Assembly (NCBI RefSeq): GCF_001517425.1
Contig: NZ_FBWL01000154.1
Location: forward strand, 1-60,901
Length of the DNA: 60,901 bases
Source: Clostridium sp. C105KSO13
GTDB lineage: Bacteria > Bacillota > Clostridia > Lachnospirales > Lachnospiraceae
Direction: 5' to 3'
The notes under the pieces were generated by a model. That model did no database searches. It had not been told where the DNA came from and saw only the letters and a list, made by a program, of their open reading frames with translations. Shown piece after piece: positions 26,156 to 35,406 of this stretch (position 1 is its first letter; every line of letters begins with the position of its first letter). Position numbers and translations under genes: made by a program.

Positions 26156-27061
26156 TCAAAACTCTCCTATGCGCTTCACTTCAGGATCCAATCTTACACC
26201 TGATGCAGCCTCTACTCTGTCTATGACCTGATTGATTAACTCAACAACCTCTTTTGCCGTTGCCCCTCCTAAGTTTATCACAAATCCGCAGTGCTTCGTC
26301 GAAACCTGCGCATTCCCCACACGGAAACCTCTCAGGCCTGCATCGTCAATCAGCTTCCCTGCAAAATATCCTTCCGGGCGTTTAAATGTACTTCCTGCGC
26401 TTGGGTACTCCAGGGGCTGCTTCGTCCGGCGTCTCTCTTTCAGCTCTTCCATAAGAGCACGAATCTCCTCCACATTTCCCGGCTTCAGGCCAATAACTGC
26501 CTCAAGGACCAAATAATCGTTCTTTGCAATAATGCTGGTCCTGTACCCCAGTTCCAGTTCGTCCATTGACAGTGTCTTCATTTCTCCCTCCTGAGTCAAA
26601 ATGGTGGCACTTTCCAGAACGTGACTCATTGCACCGCCATAAGCTCCCGCGTTCATCATAACGGCTCCACCCATAGTCCCAGGGATACCTGAAGCAAACT
26701 CAAAGCCCGCCAGGCTTTTGTCCAGTGCCTCTGCCGCAATTTTAGAAAGCAGCGCTCCGGCCTGTGCATAAATACGATTTCCCTGTGTTCTGACCCTGTT
26801 CAGATTCTTGTACAAGTATATGATAACTCCTCTGTATCCCTTATCTCCAACCAGCAGGTTGCTTCCATTGCCTAAAATATAATATGGAATGTCCTCGCGC
26901 CTTAGAAAAATAATCAATTCTTTTATTTCCTCCGGGTTCTCCGGCATCACGAAATAGTCCGCAGACCCGCCTACCTGAAATGTAGTGTGCCTGCTCATAG
27001 GTTCGTCTGCGATTACTTTTTTCTCTCCCAGTATATTACACAGCTCTTCATATAAAATCAT
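26156..27061 (-). CDS. murB: UDP-N-acetylenolpyruvoylglucosamine reductase
   Basis: A 301-residue type II MurB, the FAD enzyme that makes UDP-N-acetylmuramate for peptidoglycan. It has the MSRHTTFQVGG segment, the FAD-binding LGNGSNLLVGDKGYRG, FASGIPGTMGGAVMMNAGAYGG near 120-140, the YRTS motif, the catalytic serine of YPSAGSTFKRP near 229, and the C-terminal glutamate in LDPEVKRIGEF. It is first in the operon. Confidence 0.95.
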   Translation of the reverse strand: MILYEELCNILGEKKVIADEPMSRHTTFQVGGSADYFVMPENPEEIKELIIFLRREDIPYYILGNGSNLLVGDKGYRGVIIYLYKNLNRVRTQGNRIYAQAGALLSKIAAEALDKSLAGFEFASGIPGTMGGAVMMNAGAYGGAMSHVLESATILTQEGEMKTLSMDELELGYRTSIIAKNDYLVLEAVIGLKPGNVEEIRALMEELKERRRTKQPLEYPSAGSTFKRPEGYFAGKLIDDAGLRGFRVGNAQVSTKHCGFVINLGGATAKEVVELINQVIDRVEAASGVRLDPEVKRIGEF

Positions 27062-27270
27062 AGATGTTCCTCATTTCCTTTGAACTCTTCTTTTTCCAAT
27101 CATACAACAAACCCTTTGGAAATTCAACTAAACTGTTCATCTGCCGGTTCACATTTACTGCAAAAGCTCAGGAATCCGCAGCTTGCAAAAGACTAACAAA
27201 TGATGTATATTTACTGTGTATACATGCTTTGAGTAAAGATAAATAGAGAAATGAAGGAGTGAATATATAA
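27062..27270. other. Divergent intergenic region, murB / CNNM gene
   Basis: This stretch of 209 bp separates murB (leftward) from the CNNM gene (rightward). It must hold both promoters, but I see no box pair good enough to assign. AAGGAG at about 27253 serves the TTG start at 27271. Confidence 0.4.
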
Positions 27271-28557
27271 TTGGACTCGGGTGATGCCATACGATTTATC
27301 ATTTTAATTTTTTTACTGATGTTGTCTGCCTTTTTTTCATCTGCAGAAACAGCACTTACGACTGTCAGCAAAATCCGCCTGCGCTCCCTGGCCGACGATG
27401 GAAATAGACGGGCAGAAATGGTGTTGGATATACTAGACAACCAATCACGCAAGATGTTAAGTACTATACTGATCGGCAATAATATTGTCAATATTACCGC
27501 CTCCACTTTATCGGCTACACTGGCTTATGATTTTGGCGGCTACATGGTCGGTATTGCAACCGCAGTCATTACTGTTGCAATTCTTGTATTTGGTGAAATT
27601 GCACCTAAAAACATTGCATTTTCAAATTCAGAAAGACTTTCGTTGTCTTACGCACGTATAATAAAAGTTTTTATGCTGTTAATGACACCTTTTGTTTTTA
27701 CTATCCATATTATCTCCCGGGGAATATTATTCTTATTCAGGGTTGATCCTGACACAAAGGGCACTGCAATAACAGAGGCAGAGCTGCGTACTATAGTAGA
27801 TGTGGGGCATGAAGACGGGGTCATTGAACCCGAGGAAAAAGAAATAATCAACAATGTATTTGATCTGGGAGATGTTTGTGCTAAAGATATTATGGTTCCG
27901 CGTATTCATGTGACATTTGCAGATATAAGCAGCACCTACAAAGAACTGATTGCTATTTTCAAAGAAGATAAACACACGCGGCTTCCCATATATGAAGAAA
28001 CCACAGATAATATCATCGGTACCATCAACATGAAGGATCTGCTGTTATTCGAAAGTAAAGAGAACTTCTGTGTGCGAGACATAGTGCGTGAAGCATACTT
28101 CACTTATGAATATAAAAATGTCTCTGAGCTTTTGGTAGAGATGAGAAATGCTTCTTTTAGTATTGCGATTGTTCTTGATGAATACGGCGAGACAGCCGGA
28201 CTGATTACACTGGAAGATATACTGGAGGAAATTGTGGGTGAGATTCGTGATGAATACGATGCCCATGAGGAAGAGTTTGTAAAGAAACTTGGTGCAAGCG
28301 AATATATAGTGGAAGGTTCTCTGAGCCTGGACGATGTGAATGAACGGTTAGGTCTGGAACCGGACCTTGAATTGGAATCCGAAGATTATGATTCACTGGG
28401 CGGATTAATCATCGAGTATCTGGACAGGCTTCCCGAAGTCGGAGATGAGGTTGTAACAGAAAACAAAATCCGGCTGGTTGTAGAATGTCTCGATAAGAAT
28501 AGTATAGAAGGGGTCCATGTATATCTGCCGCAAGACAGGACAGCAGAGGATGTCTAA
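27271..28557 (+). CDS. CNNM/HlyC-CorC family transporter-like protein
   Basis: A 428-residue membrane protein. The N-terminal CNNM domain (about 1-190) begins with a helix leading into FFSSAETALTTVSKIRLRSL and has three more hydrophobic helices including VILVFGEIAPKNIAF. A CBS pair follows (about 205-330, MVPRIHVTFADI and IVLDEYGETAGLITLEDILE), then a C-terminal CorC/HlyC domain. Family members export or regulate magnesium or other divalent cations. It starts at TTG with AAGGAG upstream, which places the first helix as expected. Confidence 0.9.
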   Translation: MDSGDAIRFIILIFLLMLSAFFSSAETALTTVSKIRLRSLADDGNRRAEMVLDILDNQSRKMLSTILIGNNIVNITASTLSATLAYDFGGYMVGIATAVITVAILVFGEIAPKNIAFSNSERLSLSYARIIKVFMLLMTPFVFTIHIISRGILFLFRVDPDTKGTAITEAELRTIVDVGHEDGVIEPEEKEIINNVFDLGDVCAKDIMVPRIHVTFADISSTYKELIAIFKEDKHTRLPIYEETTDNIIGTINMKDLLLFESKENFCVRDIVREAYFTYEYKNVSELLVEMRNASFSIAIVLDEYGETAGLITLEDILEEIVGEIRDEYDAHEEEFVKKLGASEYIVEGSLSLDDVNERLGLEPDLELESEDYDSLGGLIIEYLDRLPEVGDEVVTENKIRLVVECLDKNSIEGVHVYLPQDRTAEDV

Positions 28558-28590
28558 AGAGCAGGGCCGTTTTGGGGTCCTGCTCTTTTT
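28556..28590 (+). terminator. Terminator of the CNNM gene
   Basis: AAAGAGCAGG and CCTGCTCTTT form a 10-bp stem with a 13-nt loop, followed by further T residues. The stem begins at the stop codon. Confidence 0.88.
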
Positions 28591-28752
28591 ATGCTATAGC
28601 ACAGCTGAATTCTTAACTTGAGGTCGTATTCTTCTTTTGAATTAAAGATTTACACCATCCAGCCAGGAAATAGCAATATCAAAAAATAAAGGAACTTCTT
28701 TCATATTTCTACATAACATAAAATAGAACAATTATGAAAGGACTTTTTGTCT

Positions 28753-29514
28753 ATGCCTTCAATCATGTTAGATGCCGGTCACGGCGGCCGTGACCCTGGA
28801 GCCGTATACAACGGACGGCAGGAAAAGGACGACACACTGCGTCTTGTACTTGCTCTTGGTCCAATCCTGGAAAGCCAGGGGTTTGACGTGGATTACACAA
28901 GAACCACAGATGTTTATGAATCACCTTATGAAAAAGCCATGCAGGCCAACAATGCCGGAGCGGACTATTTTGTTTCTATTCACCGCAATTCATTTCCTAC
29001 CGATAATGTAGTATCGGGGGTGGAATCTCTCGTTTACAATGAAGAGGGAATCAAACTACAGATGGCAGAAAATATCAATGCACGGCTTGCGGATGTAGGA
29101 TTCGAAAACCTGGGAATCACAGCCCGCCCTAACCTCGTTGTCCTCCGGCGCACACGGATGCCAGCTGTGCTGGTAGAGGTTGGCTTTATCAACTCTAATA
29201 CAGACAATCAGCTGTTCGACGATTCCTTTGACGAAATTGCTCAGGCAATCGCTGACGGAATCTCCGATACGCTAAACGCCGGCAGCACTACTGTTTCTAT
29301 GGAATATAGTGTTCAGACAGCCGCTTTTCGCAATCCTACCTATGCAAATCGTTTTTTAAACGAACTGCTGGAACAGGACTTCCCCGCTTACATTGATACA
29401 TCCAACGGTCTTATGCGAGTTCGGGTAGGACACTTTAATACACTGGAAGACGCAACAGCAATGGAGCAGCGTCTGAAAAGAGCTGGATATCCCACAATCA
29501 TTATCAGTGAATGA
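28753..29514 (+). CDS. N-acetylmuramoyl-L-alanine amidase with SPOR domain
   Basis: A 253-residue protein. The N-terminal Amidase_3 domain has the zinc-binding pattern LDAGHGGRDPGA (His near 9), a glutamate in the RQEKDD region, SIHRNSF near 78 and the catalytic glutamate in VLVEVGFINS near 139. The C-terminal SPOR domain (about 180-253) binds denuded glycan. No signal peptide or membrane helix precedes the catalytic domain. I use the ATG at 28753 behind AAAGGA; a TTG lies two codons upstream. Such leaderless CwlD/CwlC-like amidases act in spore or mother-cell lysis in spore formers; that role here is inferred. Confidence 0.9.
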   Translation: MPSIMLDAGHGGRDPGAVYNGRQEKDDTLRLVLALGPILESQGFDVDYTRTTDVYESPYEKAMQANNAGADYFVSIHRNSFPTDNVVSGVESLVYNEEGIKLQMAENINARLADVGFENLGITARPNLVVLRRTRMPAVLVEVGFINSNTDNQLFDDSFDEIAQAIADGISDTLNAGSTTVSMEYSVQTAAFRNPTYANRFLNELLEQDFPAYIDTSNGLMRVRVGHFNTLEDATAMEQRLKRAGYPTIIISE

Positions 29515-29520
29515 TCCCTT

Positions 29521-29568
29521 AAAAGCCGATAGTCCTTAAAAATTGGGCTACCGGCTTATTTTTATTTA
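29521..29568 (+). terminator. Terminator of the amidase gene
   Basis: AAGCCGATAGTCC and GGGCTACCGGCTT pair with two mismatches, followed by ATTTTTATTT, 7 bp after the stop codon. Confidence 0.7.
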
Positions 29569-29616
29569 TGGTACACTGATATTGATTAAAGTTTTTCAAT
29601 AGATTGGGAGGTGCCT

Positions 29617-32205
29617 ATGAATCGTGTAAGTACAGGTCTTCAGGGAGCAGATATCGTAATTGATTTTCTCCGTCTCGGTGACAATGTAGTCTGGCAGGTG
29701 GATTCTTTAGAGGCTTATACCTTTGCCGTAAATAGGTTTGTGCATCAGGCAGTGAAGGATAACAGACGCCTTGTTTACATACATTTCGGAGATCATCCCC
29801 GGCTGGTGGACGAATCTGCCCTCCGAAGCGCCGAAGCTGATTTTCAAATATATACACTCAATGCAGGGGTGGGGTTCGAGTCCTTCACCAGCGCAGTTTA
29901 CCGGATAATTACCTTTGAAGGACGGCAGGTTTTTTATGTGTTTGACTGTCTGAGTGAACTTCAGAAGAATTGGTGCTCTGATCTCATGACAGGGAACTTC
30001 TTTCAGGTCACCTGTCCTTATCTGTTTGAACTGGATACAGTTGCATATTTTGCCCTTTATAGAAGTGCCCATGCACAGGACACTGTTGCGCGTATCAGGG
30101 AAGTCACCCAGGTCCTTCTAAATCTATATACCATCGACCAACAATATTACCTTCACCCTTTAAAAGTATGGGAACGCTATTCCCCGGTTATGTTTCTTCC
30201 CCACCTGGTGACAGAGTCCGGGGCAGAATGTATTACCGACAGTGCCAGCACTGCTGAGCTCTTTTCCACACTGCAGATTCAGACGAAGAAACTGGACTAC
30301 TGGGATATTCTTTTTGAGGAAGCGAAGCCCTATCTGGACGCCCCCTTGTCAGAACAGACTCCTGTAAAAGATAGGCTTCTTAATCTCCTGATTGGAAAGA
30401 AATCCCGTATTGCTTCTCTGTGCCAGGAATATTTTACTTTAAAGGATCTGATTGAAGTCGAAGGCCGTGAAATCGGAACAGGATATATTGGCGGAAAGTC
30501 AATAGGTATGCTGCTTGCGCGGAAAATTCTGGAGACAAGGACGCCTTACATATGTAAAGACTATCTGGAAATGCACGACTCTTATTATATAGGCTCCGAT
30601 GTCTTCTACACTTATATCGTACAGAATGGCTGCTGGCATCTCCGCATGGAACAGAAAAAAAAGGATAAATATTTTTCGGCAGCCCCCAGTCTTCAGGAAA
30701 GGTTAATGGCCGGAAATTTCCCGACTACCATTAAAGAGCAGATTATGCTGATGCTGGAATATTTCGGGCAGTCTCCCATCATCGTTCGCTCCAGTTCCCT
30801 CCAGGAGGATAATTTTGGGAATGCATTTGCCGGAAAGTATGAAAGTGTTTTCTGTCCCAATCAGGGAACACCCCAGGAACGTTACAATGCTTTCATGGAG
30901 GCCGTCCGTATAGTGTATGCCAGCACTATGAACCGAGATGCGCTGGAATACCGACTTAACAGAGGTCTGGCACAAAAGGATGAGCAGATGGCCCTGCTGG
31001 TGCAGAGAGTATCGGGGGATTACCACGGAAATTACTTTTTCCCTCATTGTGCAGGCGTTGGAAATTCCTCAAATCTGTTTGTCTGGGATAAAAACACTGA
31101 TCCTTCCAAAGGCATGCTCCGCCTCGTATTTGGAATGGGCACCAGAGCCGTAGACAGGGTGAATACCGATTACCCCAGGATTATTGCGCTTGATAACCCA
31201 GAGAGGACACCCCTGCTTACCTACGGGGACGAGGGCAAGTTTTCCCAGCATTATGTGGACGTAATCAACCTGTCAGAAAATACGTTTCAAACTATTTCTC
31301 TGGAAGAAGCCGCAGGGCTTGCCCTGAAAACCAATATCCGCCTTTTTCTGGAACCGGACCATGCACTCGCAAGACAATTCAGAGAAACCGGGCAGAAGGG
31401 CCGGAAGATTCCGTATATTGCCAGCTTTTCCCATCTGTTGCGGCACACAGATTTCGCAAAAGTTATGGAAGATATTTTAACTATATTGTCTACAGTCTAC
31501 GATTACCCTGTGGACATTGAATTTACCTGCAATTTTAAAGATAAGGAGCGTTACCGGATTAACCTGCTCCAATGCCGCCCGCTCCAAACCAGAGGACTGG
31601 AAAAAACAATCGAGTTCCCCAAAGATCTGGACAAATCCCATTATTATTTTACTTCTGCCGGAAATTTTATGGGAGGGAATGTGCGGCTCCCGGTGCAATA
31701 CATTGTCTTCGTCAAAATCAAGCCCTACCTGAAATTAAATGATTCACAGAAATATGCTATAGCCAATCAGATAGGAAGACTAAATCATCTGTTAAAAAAT
31801 AAGCACGCCATCCTGCTGGGTCCCGGTCGCTGGGGCACTACCACGCCGTCACTGGGTGTACCCGTCCGCTTTACAGATCTCTGCAATATGGATGTCCTAT
31901 GTGAGATTTCCTATGACAGTCTGGGCCTGATGCCGGAATTATCCTACGGAAGCCATTTTTTTCAGGATATTGTAGAATCCGATATTTTTTATGCTGCACT
32001 GTTTCAAAAAGATCCAAAGGTCTATTTTAATGAGGCTAAAATACTTGCAAAAGAAAACGTATTGGAGAACCTGTTGAAGGATACCAAGGAAGAAGTGATT
32101 TATTCCGATGTGATACATGTGGCAGATCTGGGTGACGATGGGGGAGAAATCTATTCAGATATTTTGGAGCAGAAACTAATTTGCACTGACAAAGAGCTGT
32201 CATAG
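29617..32205 (+). CDS. PEP/pyruvate-binding-domain protein without phosphohistidine domain
   Basis: An 862-residue protein. The N-terminal 250 residues (VIDFLRLGDNVVWQVDSLEAY near 11-30) are globular and may be RecA/KaiC-like, but no Walker A is visible. The middle (about 285-660) is a PPDK/PEP-synthase nucleotide-binding domain: IGGKSIGMLLARK near 295, SPIIVRSSSLQEDNFGNAFAGKYESVF near 390, and LLQCRPLQTRG near 655. The C-terminal part has LLGPGRWGTTTPSLGVPV near 735. The phosphohistidine swivel motif (GGxTSHxA) and PEP-binding barrel are absent, so it is not a working PEP synthase. It starts at ATG behind GGGAGG. Its function is unknown. Confidence 0.8.
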   Translation: MNRVSTGLQGADIVIDFLRLGDNVVWQVDSLEAYTFAVNRFVHQAVKDNRRLVYIHFGDHPRLVDESALRSAEADFQIYTLNAGVGFESFTSAVYRIITFEGRQVFYVFDCLSELQKNWCSDLMTGNFFQVTCPYLFELDTVAYFALYRSAHAQDTVARIREVTQVLLNLYTIDQQYYLHPLKVWERYSPVMFLPHLVTESGAECITDSASTAELFSTLQIQTKKLDYWDILFEEAKPYLDAPLSEQTPVKDRLLNLLIGKKSRIASLCQEYFTLKDLIEVEGREIGTGYIGGKSIGMLLARKILETRTPYICKDYLEMHDSYYIGSDVFYTYIVQNGCWHLRMEQKKKDKYFSAAPSLQERLMAGNFPTTIKEQIMLMLEYFGQSPIIVRSSSLQEDNFGNAFAGKYESVFCPNQGTPQERYNAFMEAVRIVYASTMNRDALEYRLNRGLAQKDEQMALLVQRVSGDYHGNYFFPHCAGVGNSSNLFVWDKNTDPSKGMLRLVFGMGTRAVDRVNTDYPRIIALDNPERTPLLTYGDEGKFSQHYVDVINLSENTFQTISLEEAAGLALKTNIRLFLEPDHALARQFRETGQKGRKIPYIASFSHLLRHTDFAKVMEDILTILSTVYDYPVDIEFTCNFKDKERYRINLLQCRPLQTRGLEKTIEFPKDLDKSHYYFTSAGNFMGGNVRLPVQYIVFVKIKPYLKLNDSQKYAIANQIGRLNHLLKNKHAILLGPGRWGTTTPSLGVPVRFTDLCNMDVLCEISYDSLGLMPELSYGSHFFQDIVESDIFYAALFQKDPKVYFNEAKILAKENVLENLLKDTKEEVIYSDVIHVADLGDDGGEIYSDILEQKLICTDKELS

Positions 32206-32229
32206 CTGCAATAACTATGGCAGCTCTTT
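32191..32229. terminator. Bidirectional terminator between convergent genes
   Basis: AAAGAGCTGTCATAG and CTATGGCAGCTCTTT pair with one mismatch; A-runs and T-runs flank both sides. The left arm contains the stop codon of the PEP-binding gene, and glmM ends 40 bp away on the other strand. Confidence 0.85.
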
Positions 32230-32268
32230 ATGTGTCTACTATCTTATATATATTAGTGTTCTTCTGTG

Positions 32269-33618
32269 TTAAGCCTCTTCGATCAGCTTCTCTTTTGCCA
32301 ATACTTTTACTACCTTCTTTACATACTCTTCACAGATATCATCAGAAGGCGCTTCTACCATAACCCTGAGAACCGGCTCCGTTCCACTTTCACGTACAAG
32401 TATCCTGCCGTCACTTCCCAGTGCTTCTGTCACTTCTTCCACCGCCTTGATCACTGCCGGATTTTCCCTTGCGGTTTTCTTATCTGTCACCCGTACATTC
32501 TGCAGCAGCTGGGGATAAATCTTTACTTCCTCAGACAAGTGTGCCAGAGTCTGTTTCTTTTCCATAATGACTTCCATGAGCATCAGCGAAGTCAGGATGC
32601 CGTCTCCTGTTTTTGCATATTTGCTGAAGATAATATGACCAGACTGTTCGCCTCCAAGCACATAACCGTTCTGCAGCATATTTTCATACACATATTTGTC
32701 CCCCACAGCGGTCTGCTCATATTTCATTCCAATATTGTCGCAGGCTTTATAAAGTCCAAGATTCGACATTACGGTAGTGACAATGGTATTGTCCGCAAGA
32801 CGCCCCTGCTCCATAAGATATTTTCCACAGATGTACAGAATTAGATCTCCGTTTACCACATTTCCATTTTCGTCTACAGCAATACATCTGTCCGCATCGC
32901 CGTCAAATGCAAATCCTACATCCAGCTTATTGTCTTTCACAAACTGCTGCAGCTCCTCTATATGGGTAGAACCACAGTTTGTGTTAATATTTGTCCCATC
33001 CGGGTCGTTGCTTATAACATAGGTTTTGGCACCCAATGCATCATAAACGCTCTTGGCAATACTGAAAGCACTTCCGTTTGCACAGTCCAAACCAATCCTC
33101 ATATCCTTAAAGGATCGGGTTGCAAGGGAAATCAAGTGTCCGATATAGCGGTTCCTTCCGGCGGCGTAATCGATTGTGCGGCCTATGTTCTCTTTTGTCG
33201 CAAGAGGCAGTTCTTCAATCTTCCCGTCGATATAATCTTCAATCTTCTCTTCTACCTCTGCTTCCATCTTATGGCCCTGTCCGTTAATAATCTTAATGCC
33301 GTTATCATAAAACGGATTGTGGCTTGCAGAAATCATAATTCCACAGTCAAAATCTTCGGTACGCACTACATAAGACACACTAGGAGTCGTGGTCACATGG
33401 AGCAGATAAGCGTCTGCACCCGATGCCGTAAGGCCGGAAGCCAGCGCATATTCAAACATATAGCTGCTCCTTCTTGTATCTTTTCCAATTACAATTCTGG
33501 CCTTATGCTCACGTCCGAAATACCAGCCCAGGTATCGGCCTGCCAAAAAAGCATGCTCTACAGTAAGTACTACATTAGCTTCGCCTCTAAAACCGTCTGT
33601 TCCAAAATATTTTCCCAT
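32269..33618 (-). CDS. glmM: Phosphoglucosamine mutase
   Basis: A 449-residue GlmM that converts glucosamine-6-phosphate to glucosamine-1-phosphate for UDP-GlcNAc and cell-wall synthesis. It has the N-terminal KYFGTDGFRGEAN, the phosphoserine motif ISASHNPFYDNG (S99), the metal loop FDGDADRC near 240, the sugar loop GGEQSGHI near 325 and the phosphate loop VRESGTEPVLRVM near 410. I start at the ATG at 33618; fifteen extra codons upstream do not fit the family. Confidence 0.96.
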   Translation of the reverse strand: MGKYFGTDGFRGEANVVLTVEHAFLAGRYLGWYFGREHKARIVIGKDTRRSSYMFEYALASGLTASGADAYLLHVTTTPSVSYVVRTEDFDCGIMISASHNPFYDNGIKIINGQGHKMEAEVEEKIEDYIDGKIEELPLATKENIGRTIDYAAGRNRYIGHLISLATRSFKDMRIGLDCANGSAFSIAKSVYDALGAKTYVISNDPDGTNINTNCGSTHIEELQQFVKDNKLDVGFAFDGDADRCIAVDENGNVVNGDLILYICGKYLMEQGRLADNTIVTTVMSNLGLYKACDNIGMKYEQTAVGDKYVYENMLQNGYVLGGEQSGHIIFSKYAKTGDGILTSLMLMEVIMEKKQTLAHLSEEVKIYPQLLQNVRVTDKKTARENPAVIKAVEEVTEALGSDGRILVRESGTEPVLRVMVEAPSDDICEEYVKKVVKVLAKEKLIEEA

Positions 33619-33663
33619 ATGTTTTACCTTCTTATATATTGTTTTTGATACCGTCATCAGCAC

Positions 33664-33798
33664 TTCAGGAGGGCAGCTCTATTGCACTCCAAGGATACCA
33701 TTCTTGTTAAACAACCAAAATACGGTTGCTAAGTATGTCATTACAGTTCAGCCATAAGCTCGATTCGAATGGATGAACTGTTATCACTAACATTATAT
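33664..33798. other. Intergenic region upstream of glmM
   Basis: This 135-bp region lies between glmM and the FAD oxidoreductase gene, both on the minus strand. I see no clear promoter, riboswitch or terminator in it. Confidence 0.4.
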
Positions 33799-35211
33799 TT
33801 AATTCCCCTGTGATATACAACCTTTTTCTAAGATTGCTCTTGCTACACACAGTCCGTTGGCTGATGCCTGCTGCAGCCCTCTTGTCACGGAAGCACCGTC
33901 TCCCATTGCGCGAAGTCCCTTAATATTTGTCTCAAATTTTTCATTCACAAGAACTTTATTTGAATAGAATTTCACCTCTACACCATACAAAAGTGTCTCA
34001 TCACTGGCGATTCCCGGTGTGACATTGTCCAGCGCTTTTATCATCTCATCGATGGCTACCATAATTCGGTGAGGAAATACAAGGGAGAGATCGCCAGGCA
34101 CTGCGTCTTTCAAGGTCGGCGTGATATTGTTGCGCACCAGTCTTTCTCCCGTAGTCCGTCTTCCTCTTCTGAAGTCCCCATATCTCTGAAGCAAAATACG
34201 GCCCCCGCTGAGCATATTTCCCAACTGGGCAATCTGCTTGCCATATTCAATAGGAGATTTGAACGGTTCCGTAAAATTCTTGGACACCAGAAGGGCAAAG
34301 TTCGTGTTGTGGGTCTTCATGTCCTGCGACTTATAGGCATGCCCGTTTACAACTGCCAGCCCGTTTTCATAATACTCTGTGGCTACTTCTCCGGATGGGT
34401 TTGTACAGAACACTCTTACCTTGTCATCAAAGGTCGGTGTGTAGTATACCAGCTTTGCCTCATACAACTTGTCATTTAATTCTTTCATGATTTCATCCCG
34501 GACTTCTACACGGACACCTACATCCACGGTTCCATTTTTTGTCTCAATATTATGTCCCTTGCACACATGAGAAAACCATTCAGATCCCTCACGGCCTACT
34601 CCGGAAACAATCTCCGGTGCATAATAAGTCTCACCCTTATCTGTAATAACTCCCCTGGCTGCACCATCTTCTATAATAATATCTGTCACCATAGTTCTAA
34701 ACAGAATCTCCACACCTGCATCCAGGAGATGATGCTGCAGACGGGTGTATATCTTGTAACCCTCTTCCGTTCCCAGATGACGGATTGGACACTCAATTAA
34801 CTTTAAATTTGCCCGTATTGCTTTTGTACGGATATCTGTGATTGCCTGCTGATCCTCGATGCCATACACCTTCTTATCTGCACCAAACTGTAGATAAATG
34901 TTGTCCGCCTCATTGATCAGTTCCGTTGCTTTTTCATAGCCCAGGATTTCCGGCAGGGTTCCGCCTACATCCGGTGACAGGGACAGTTTTCCATCCGAAA
35001 ATGCACCGGCCCCTGCGAATCCCGTTGTAATGGAACAGGGCTGGCAGCCCACACAGACCTTTGTTTTTCGCTTGGGACAGTTTCTCTCCTCGATGGAGCG
35101 GCCCTTCTCAATCATCAGTACCTTTATATCCGGATTCTGACGTTTTAATTCATATGCACAGAAAATACCGGATGGACCGGCACCTATTATCACTACATCA
35201 TATTGATTCAT
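33799..35211 (-). CDS. FAD-dependent oxidoreductase (COG2509-like)
   Basis: A 470-residue flavoprotein. The N-terminal dinucleotide fold is VVIIGAGPSGIFCAYEL (about 5-21). A cysteine-rich segment near 48-60 (CPKRKTKVCVGCQPC) is followed by GFAGAGAFSDGKLSLSPDVGG, typical of the uncharacterised FAD-dependent dehydrogenases of COG2509. A second FAD motif (GLRAMGDGASVTRGLQQA) lies near the C-terminus. It appears monocistronic. The substrate is unknown. Confidence 0.85.
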   Translation of the reverse strand: MNQYDVVIIGAGPSGIFCAYELKRQNPDIKVLMIEKGRSIEERNCPKRKTKVCVGCQPCSITTGFAGAGAFSDGKLSLSPDVGGTLPEILGYEKATELINEADNIYLQFGADKKVYGIEDQQAITDIRTKAIRANLKLIECPIRHLGTEEGYKIYTRLQHHLLDAGVEILFRTMVTDIIIEDGAARGVITDKGETYYAPEIVSGVGREGSEWFSHVCKGHNIETKNGTVDVGVRVEVRDEIMKELNDKLYEAKLVYYTPTFDDKVRVFCTNPSGEVATEYYENGLAVVNGHAYKSQDMKTHNTNFALLVSKNFTEPFKSPIEYGKQIAQLGNMLSGGRILLQRYGDFRRGRRTTGERLVRNNITPTLKDAVPGDLSLVFPHRIMVAIDEMIKALDNVTPGIASDETLLYGVEVKFYSNKVLVNEKFETNIKGLRAMGDGASVTRGLQQASANGLCVARAILEKGCISQGN

Positions 35212-35344
35212 GTTATCCCTCTGCTTTCTTTTTTCCTACTATAGGATAGTACCATACATTTTCCCGGAGAACAAGGCTATACAATCCGCCATTTTTAGGG
35301 TAATATATAAGAAGTACAACCTTTCTGCAAAGATAGGATATTAT

Positions 35345-35377
35345 AATGTAAGAGTCAAAAGGTATTTTGACCCTTGA
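35345..35377 (+). repeat. GTCAAAAGGTA inverted element upstream of HAD gene
   Basis: GTCAAAA-GGTA-TTTTGAC (35348-35365) is a perfect inverted repeat followed by CCTTGATACC, about 42 bp upstream of the HAD start codon. GGGTCAAAAGGTA, preceded by GATACGA, occurs again upstream of the DUF3841 gene at 60697-60715 in the same orientation relative to that gene. Confidence 0.45.
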
Positions 35378-35406
35378 TACCTGGTATTATATTATTGGAG
35401 GTTTTT

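Noticed and set aside
27168-27506. A 112-codon minus-strand frame over the start of the CNNM gene
   Set aside because: It is antisense to a well-supported gene and has no ribosome site or recognisable domain.
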